A DNA stretch of 64,000 nt, taken from Burkholderia guangdongensis (GTDB lineage: Bacteria; Pseudomonadota; Gammaproteobacteria; Burkholderiales; Burkholderiaceae). Where the stretch lies: positions 1 through 64,000 of the forward strand of contig NZ_JACBNX010000021.1 in assembly GCF_013403875.1 (NCBI RefSeq), written 5' to 3'. Made by a program: the position numbers and the translations under genes. The notes beneath the pieces were generated by a model that saw only the letters and a program-made list of their open reading frames with translations, did not search any database and was not told where the DNA came from. This document shows positions 59,420 to 64,000 of the stretch, in pieces (the first letter of the stretch is position 1; the number at the start of each line of letters is the position of its first letter).

Positions 59420-60719
59420 GCGTGCCCGCTCCCCCGAACGCCGCGAGAATCCGCTTCTCGAGCGCGACGTAATTGCGATCGAAATGGTGGTCGCCCGACG
59501 TGCGGATCACGTCGGCGCCGGTGTTCGCGAGCGCCGGGCACAGCGTGTCCTTCTCGTGCTCGCCGTAGAAGCATTGCACGATCCGCGGCGGCACCTTCGC
59601 GATCTCCGGCCGTGCCTGCAGCGCGCGCTCGCCGGCCGGCATCCCGAGCCAGCCGGTCACGCGGATCTGGAAGTCGGCCTCAGGAGCTAAGCCGAGCAGC
59701 GACATCACCGTCACCTTGTCGCGCAGCGCGTCCGGCAGCCGGTTGTACGCGAACGGCATCACGTCCGCGCCGAACGAGTAGCCGACGAGCGCGATGCGCG
59801 TCGCATGCCAGCGCGTCGCGTACGTGCGCATCACGCGCGCGAGGTCGCGGCTCGTCTGCTCGGGCGTCTTCTCGCTCCAGAAATAGCGCAGGCTGTCCCA
59901 GCCGACGACCGACACGCCATCCTTCTGCAGCGCTTCCGCGATCGTCTTGTCGAGATCGCGCCAGCCGCCGTCGCCCGACATCACGATCGCGAGCCGGCCA
60001 TCCGGCCGCGCGGCCGGCAGCTCGATCAGCGGCAGGTCGGACACGTCGAGCGCATCCGCGCTGCCGTCGTGCAGATGCGGCGTCACGAGCGCGACGAGCT
60101 TCGCCGCGTCGCCGGCCGGCGCCGTGTCGACAAAGCCCGGCATCGCGCGGCGCGCGATCGTCGGATCGGGCGCGCACGGCTTGAAGCGCGGATCGAGCGC
60201 CGGCTGCGCATCGACCGACACCGCGCCCGCGATCGTGTTCTCCGGCGCCATCGACAGAATCTGCTTCGCGAGCGTGCCGCCCTGCCCGGCGCCCGCGACG
60301 ATCGGCGCGAAATACCGCGCCGAGCGCGCCTGCCGCTCGAGCTGATGGCTGATCGATTCGGCGTCGCCGTCGAGGTGATGGCAGGTTTCAGGCTTCGCGG
60401 GCCGCCTGTCTGCCGGTTTGCCGACCGGGTTCGCCTGCACGTTCGCGGCGAGGTTCGCCGCATAGCGCGCGGTGTCGACGCCGACCGTCATCGCGCCCGC
60501 CTTCGCGAGCGCGTCGGCGGCATCCTGGTCGGCCGCGCTCCAGCCCTCGTCGCGCGAAAAAAGCACGACGAAGCCGCGCATCGCCCCGGCCGGTTTCGTG
60601 ACCGTCACCGGGCCATACCGGCCGCCCGACACCATCTCGGCCGCATGCGCGGCCACGGCGCCGCAAGCGAGCGCCGCACACGCGAGCACGGCCCGCGCGA
60701 ATCCCTGTTTGAAGTTCAT
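59391..60719 (-). CDS. acvB: AcvB/VirJ-family periplasmic protein, probable aminoacyl-phosphatidylglycerol hydrolase
   Basis: A 442-residue exported protein with signal peptide AVLACAALACGAVAAHAA. Two VirJ-like halves are present: an N-terminal RGFVVLFSRDEGWSAADQDA block and a C-terminal LAIVMSGDGGWRDLDKTIAE block followed by the nucleophile elbow LVGYSFGADVMPF and GDHHFDRNY with the likely catalytic His. In Agrobacterium and Rhizobium AcvB is paired with the MprF homologue LpiA and hydrolyses lysyl-phosphatidylglycerol. Here its ATG overlaps the mprF stop by 4 bp, the same pairing. Confidence 0.88.
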   Translation of the reverse strand: MNFKQGFARAVLACAALACGAVAAHAAEMVSGGRYGPVTVTKPAGAMRGFVVLFSRDEGWSAADQDAADALAKAGAMTVGVDTARYAANLAANVQANPVGKPADRRPAKPETCHHLDGDAESISHQLERQARSARYFAPIVAGAGQGGTLAKQILSMAPENTIAGAVSVDAQPALDPRFKPCAPDPTIARRAMPGFVDTAPAGDAAKLVALVTPHLHDGSADALDVSDLPLIELPAARPDGRLAIVMSGDGGWRDLDKTIAEALQKDGVSVVGWDSLRYFWSEKTPEQTSRDLARVMRTYATRWHATRIALVGYSFGADVMPFAYNRLPDALRDKVTVMSLLGLAPEADFQIRVTGWLGMPAGERALQARPEIAKVPPRIVQCFYGEHEKDTLCPALANTGADVIRTSGDHHFDRNYVALEKRILAAFGGAGTLSAPRPSAP

Positions 60720-63346
60720 GAACGCCGACCTCCCGCCAGCAAAGACAGATCCGCGAGCGCGACGAACACGCTGACCGAGCCCGACGCCGCGAGATAGCGC
60801 GGCTCCCACTGAGGCTCGAACTTGCTCTTGAATGCACGCAAGCCACGGAAGTTGTAGAAACGGCCGCCGAAGCGCCAGACCATCAGCCCGAAGCGATGCC
60901 ACGGCGACGGCATCGCCGCCGCGCCCATCCCCGAGAACGGCGCGATCCCAAGGCTCAGCCTGCGAAACCCCGCTTCCTTCAGATGCAGCGCGAGCTGCGT
61001 GAACAGATACTCCATCGCGTACGGCGACGCGCCCGGCAAGTGCCGCATCACGCCGACCGTCGCCTCGGTGTTCAGGTCGGTCGTCATGAACGTGACGAAC
61101 GCGATCGGCGCGCCGGCCTGGCGCACGAGCATCACCGACTGCGTCGCGAGATAGTCGTCGTGGAACGCGGCGACCGAGAAGCTCTTCTCGCGCGCGTCGC
61201 GGCTGCCGAGCCAGCCGTCGGAGATGTCGCGCAGCGCGGGCAGCACGTCCGGCACGCGCTGCGGCCCGATCACCTCGACCGCGAGCGCGTCGCGGTCCGC
61301 GCGGCGCAGCGCATAACGCAGATGGGAGCGGTGCGAGCCCTTCAGGTCGAACTCGTCGAGCACGACATGCGCTTCTTCGCCGAGCTTCATCAGCGTGAGG
61401 CCCGCGTCGAGATACAGCGGCAGCGCGCTCGCGCGCACCTGATAGAACGCCGCGCGCCCGCCGTGCGTGCGCGCGAGCGCGATGAACCGGCCGATCAGCG
61501 CCGGCCATTCGTCGCGCGGGCCGACCGGATCGTGCAGCGCGGCCCACGTGCGGCCGTGCTTCGCGTACATCAGGAACGCCTCGCGCGATTCGGAGAACAG
61601 GAAACTCTTGTCGCCCATCAGCGCGAGGCCCGCGTCGCTGCACGTTTGCGCGCGGATGATCCGCTCCGCGTCGAGCAGATCCTGCGGCGCCGGCGTCACG
61701 AAGCGGCCGGGCGCGAGGCGCAGCAGTTGCCACAGCGCGAACATCGCCGCGCACAGGCCGGCCGCGGACGTCGCGCGCAGCGCCCGCGACGCGCGCTCGT
61801 CGAACGAGAAGTGCGACCACAGATCCTGCGTGTAAGGCGTGCCGCGAAACGCGAAGCATAGCACCCAGACCGCGAGCATCAGCACCATCGCGACCGACGC
61901 GAACCAGCCGGCCGTGAAGCGCTCCGCGAACAGCGACGAATGCCGTTTGAAGCGGCGCCGGCTGACGAGCAGCAGCACGAGCAGCGCGCCGAGCACGCCG
62001 GCCTCGACGAACGCGAGGCCCTTCGCGAACGACAGCGCAAAGCTCACGGCGGTGATCGCGAACGTCATCCACCACGCGGCGTCGAGCCGGCGCAGCAGCC
62101 CGCGCGCGACGAACAGCAGCGCGACGCCGAGCACCGCGGACAGCATCTGCGACCCTTCGAGCACCCACAGCGGCACGACGTGGCGCAGGATCGCGATTCG
62201 ATGCCAGAACGCGGGCGTCGCGCTCGAGATCACGAGCATGCTGCCGACCGCGAACGTGACGAGGCTCAGGAACAGCGGCGCGAGCTGCGACACGCGCGCG
62301 GCCTGCCGCGTGACGAGCCGGCGCCGCAGCGCGCGGCCCTCGAAGCCCGCGAGCAGCCCGGCCGACAGCACGAGCGGCACGCCGAAGTAGATCGCGCGGT
62401 ACGCGATCAGCGCGGCGACCATCTCGTGCGCGGGCACCGCGCGGCCGAGCGTGAACACCATTGCCGCCTCGAACACGCCGATCCCGCCGGGCGTGTGGCC
62501 GATCATCCCGAACAGCAGCGCGGCCGAGTAGACCGCGACGAAGGTCGGGAAGCCGACCGGCGCCGCGGGCAGCAGCGCCCACAGCGTCAGGCCGGCGGCG
62601 ATCACGTCGAGCACCGAGAACGCGAGCTCGGTCACGAGGTCGCGGCGCGCCGGCACGTCGAACGCGAGGCGGCTCAATCGCCGGCTCAAGCGCGTGCGCA
62701 GCGGCCGCGCGGTGCGGCCGCAAGCGGCGACCAGCGCGGCGAGCGCCGCGAGCAGCACCGCGCCGCCCGCGCTCAGCACGCCGGGCGCGACATCCAGCAG
62801 CGCCGCGAGCGGCTGGCCGCCGTCGACCATGCCGCCCGTGCCGCCGATGCCGCCGATGCCGGCCAAGCCGACCATGCCGAGCGCGGCGATCAGCACGAGC
62901 GCGAGCGTCAGCGCCGCGCTCGTGAACACGGTCATCCGGCCGACCTGCGCGGGCGTGACGCCCGCCGTGCCATACGCGCGCGCGCGCACCGCGCCGCCCG
63001 TCAGCGCGCCGAAGCCGGTCGCGTTGCCGAGCGCGGAGCCGGCGATCGCGCCGATCCATAGCGGCGCGCGCGGCACACGCGCACCGACGTAGCGCAACCC
63101 GACCGCGTCGCGGCCGACGAGCGCGAGATAGCTGATCGCGGTCGCGCCGAGCGATGCGCCCCACTGGCGTGCGGACAGGTGCCGCAACTGGCGGATCACG
63201 GCGTGATAGTCGACCGCCTCGGACAGATGCTGGAAGACGACGATCAGCAGCAGCGCGATGCCGAGCGCGAGCAGCGGCGACAGCACGCGCTCGTTGCGCA
63301 GCAGCGTCGACGCGCGGCCGAGCGAATCGGTGAAACGGAAACGCAT
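60716..63346 (-). CDS. mprF: Bifunctional phosphatidylglycerol lysyltransferase/flippase MprF
   Basis: An 876-residue inner-membrane protein that transfers an aminoacyl group (typically Lys) from tRNA to phosphatidylglycerol and flips the lipid, lowering negative surface charge and sensitivity to cationic peptides. About 14 membrane helices fill residues 15-540 (flippase part; GNATGFGALTGGAVRARAYG). The cytosolic GNAT-like synthase domain occupies about 560-860 (LMGDKSFLFSESREAFLMYA, FDLKGSHRSHLRYALRRADR, RLSLGIAPFSGM). Full length. It is the first gene of an operon with acvB; its promoter must lie in 63347-63702. Confidence 0.94.
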   Translation of the reverse strand: MRFRFTDSLGRASTLLRNERVLSPLLALGIALLLIVVFQHLSEAVDYHAVIRQLRHLSARQWGASLGATAISYLALVGRDAVGLRYVGARVPRAPLWIGAIAGSALGNATGFGALTGGAVRARAYGTAGVTPAQVGRMTVFTSAALTLALVLIAALGMVGLAGIGGIGGTGGMVDGGQPLAALLDVAPGVLSAGGAVLLAALAALVAACGRTARPLRTRLSRRLSRLAFDVPARRDLVTELAFSVLDVIAAGLTLWALLPAAPVGFPTFVAVYSAALLFGMIGHTPGGIGVFEAAMVFTLGRAVPAHEMVAALIAYRAIYFGVPLVLSAGLLAGFEGRALRRRLVTRQAARVSQLAPLFLSLVTFAVGSMLVISSATPAFWHRIAILRHVVPLWVLEGSQMLSAVLGVALLFVARGLLRRLDAAWWMTFAITAVSFALSFAKGLAFVEAGVLGALLVLLLVSRRRFKRHSSLFAERFTAGWFASVAMVLMLAVWVLCFAFRGTPYTQDLWSHFSFDERASRALRATSAAGLCAAMFALWQLLRLAPGRFVTPAPQDLLDAERIIRAQTCSDAGLALMGDKSFLFSESREAFLMYAKHGRTWAALHDPVGPRDEWPALIGRFIALARTHGGRAAFYQVRASALPLYLDAGLTLMKLGEEAHVVLDEFDLKGSHRSHLRYALRRADRDALAVEVIGPQRVPDVLPALRDISDGWLGSRDAREKSFSVAAFHDDYLATQSVMLVRQAGAPIAFVTFMTTDLNTEATVGVMRHLPGASPYAMEYLFTQLALHLKEAGFRRLSLGIAPFSGMGAAAMPSPWHRFGLMVWRFGGRFYNFRGLRAFKSKFEPQWEPRYLAASGSVSVFVALADLSLLAGGRRS

Positions 63347-63702
63347 GAGTTATCCGGGGTGTCGCAGAGGGGATCGCGGCGCCGGGTGAGCAGGCGGCGA
63401 ATCGGGTCGTTTAGCGGCGGCGAACCGTCGACACTGAGGCCGGTGGCGCCTGAATCGGGACCACGAGTATACAAAGCAAATATTACAAAATCTTTCGCCA
63501 GGCCCGGCGGCCTTGCCGGACGGAGCGCGAGCGCCCGCAAACGGGATACTAAGCGGTCCCTCCATACGCGAACGCGCAATTTTACCGGGAACGGCCGGGC
63601 ATTTCGTCGGACGTTTCGATCGGCGCAAGCGCGCGTGCCACTGCCCGTCCCGGCACAAACCCTTCCTTGAAATTAACTAACCCATCAATTAGTGTCATCT
63701 GC
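63347..63702. promoter_or_regulatory. Divergent control region between mprF and a TetR gene
   Basis: This 356-bp gap has an AT-richer core (63465-63500) with a TATACT-like -10 on the minus strand at 63466-63471 for mprF, though no good -35 is seen. Close to the TetR start, ACTAA-N8-TTAGT (63676-63693) is an inverted repeat of the kind bound by TetR regulators, probably autoregulatory. Confidence 0.48.
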
Positions 63703-64000
63703 ATGAACCCGAAACCCACCGTCTCGAAACCTCGCGGCCGCCGGCCGTCGAGCGGCGACGTCGACGTGCGCGACCGCATGCTCGACATCGCCACCGGCCT
63801 GTTCGCCGAGCGCGGGATCGCGGCGACGACCGTCGCGCAGATCGCGGATGCGGCCGGCGTCACGTCGGCGATGGTTCACTACTACTTCACGAACCGCGAG
63901 CAACTGCTGGACGCGATCGTCGAGGAGCGGCTGATGCAGGTGATCGCGTTCGTGTGGCGGCCGGCCGACGCGCGGGCCGACGACGATCCGTTCGCGCTCG
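63703..64000 (+). CDS. TetR family transcriptional regulator (truncated by window end)
   Basis: The first 99 residues of a TetR/AcrR regulator. The DNA-binding domain is complete: RDRMLDIATGLFAERGIAAT then TVAQIADAAGVTSAMVHYYF, followed by NREQLLDAIVEERLM. The ligand domain continues beyond the window. The frame is open to the edge. It may control itself and genes to the right; a link to mprF is possible only by divergence. Confidence 0.88.
   Translation, partial: MNPKPTVSKPRGRRPSSGDVDVRDRMLDIATGLFAERGIAATTVAQIADAAGVTSAMVHYYFTNREQLLDAIVEERLMQVIAFVWRPADARADDDPFAL

Overview
The window is a densely packed, strongly GC-rich proteobacterial chromosome segment. Its content fits Burkholderia sensu stricto (for example the B. 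cepacia complex), most likely a secondary replicon, because metabolic, regulatory and surface-polysaccharide modules dominate and no core informational operon is present. The genus call is inferred from gene content and protein resemblance; no species call is made. No rRNA, tRNA or CRISPR was recognised.

Layout. 1-138: probable terminal repeats of an IS21-like element. 0.2-3.2 kb: a hypothetical membrane protein, class I fructose-bisphosphate aldolase and a MocR-type regulator. 3.5-4.9 kb: secreted propeller/discoidin-like protein. 4.9-5.3 kb: AT-rich island. 5.3-15.8 kb: a long plus-strand operon for poly-beta-1,6-N-acetylglucosamine (PNAG), made of two unknown leader genes, pgaA, pgaB, pgaC, pgaD, glmS and an exported propeller-like protein, followed by a MalT-like LuxR regulator (15.9-18.7 kb). 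18.7-24.1 kb: minus-strand polyhydroxyalkanoate (PHA) cluster of acyl-CoA ligase, phaJ, phaC, phasin and phaZ. 24.2-33.3 kb: a lactonase plus a uronate/aldarate catabolic regulon (FadR-type regulator, garD, garL, garR, hexuronate-type transporter, udh). Its promoters share a 13-bp operator-like motif, GTSATNNNAYRAC. 33.3-37.4 kb: GST, MerR plus MFS efflux pair, LysR. 37.4-42.2 kb: ProQ/FinO protein with repeat tails, and pyruvate carboxylase. 42.4-47.4 kb: flavodoxin-like protein, TetR divergent from a metallo-beta-lactamase-fold hydrolase, MarR, LtrA family, and small proteins. 47.4-50.3 kb: translationally coupled PotD-like binding protein and GGDEF diguanylate cyclase. 50.6-56.3 kb: assimilatory nirB-nirD-nasA operon behind a consensus sigma-54 promoter. 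56.4-58.0 kb: DUF4142, cupredoxin and ECF sigma operon. 58.2-59.4 kb: family VIII esterase. 59.4-63.3 kb: mprF-acvB operon. 63.7 kb to the end: partial TetR.

How it works together. GlmS supplies glucosamine-6-phosphate for PNAG, PgaCD polymerises, PgaB deacetylates and PgaA exports; c-di-GMP is known to activate PgaCD in E. coli. The binding-protein/cyclase pair 35 kb away resembles the Vibrio NspS-MbaA polyamine sensor and is the most promising candidate for an undescribed signalling module here. The PHA genes form a complete fatty acid-to-storage-polymer and mobilisation set. The uronate genes form an oxidative route: uronate to aldarate (Udh), dehydration (GarD), aldol cleavage (GarL) and reduction to glycerate (GarR).
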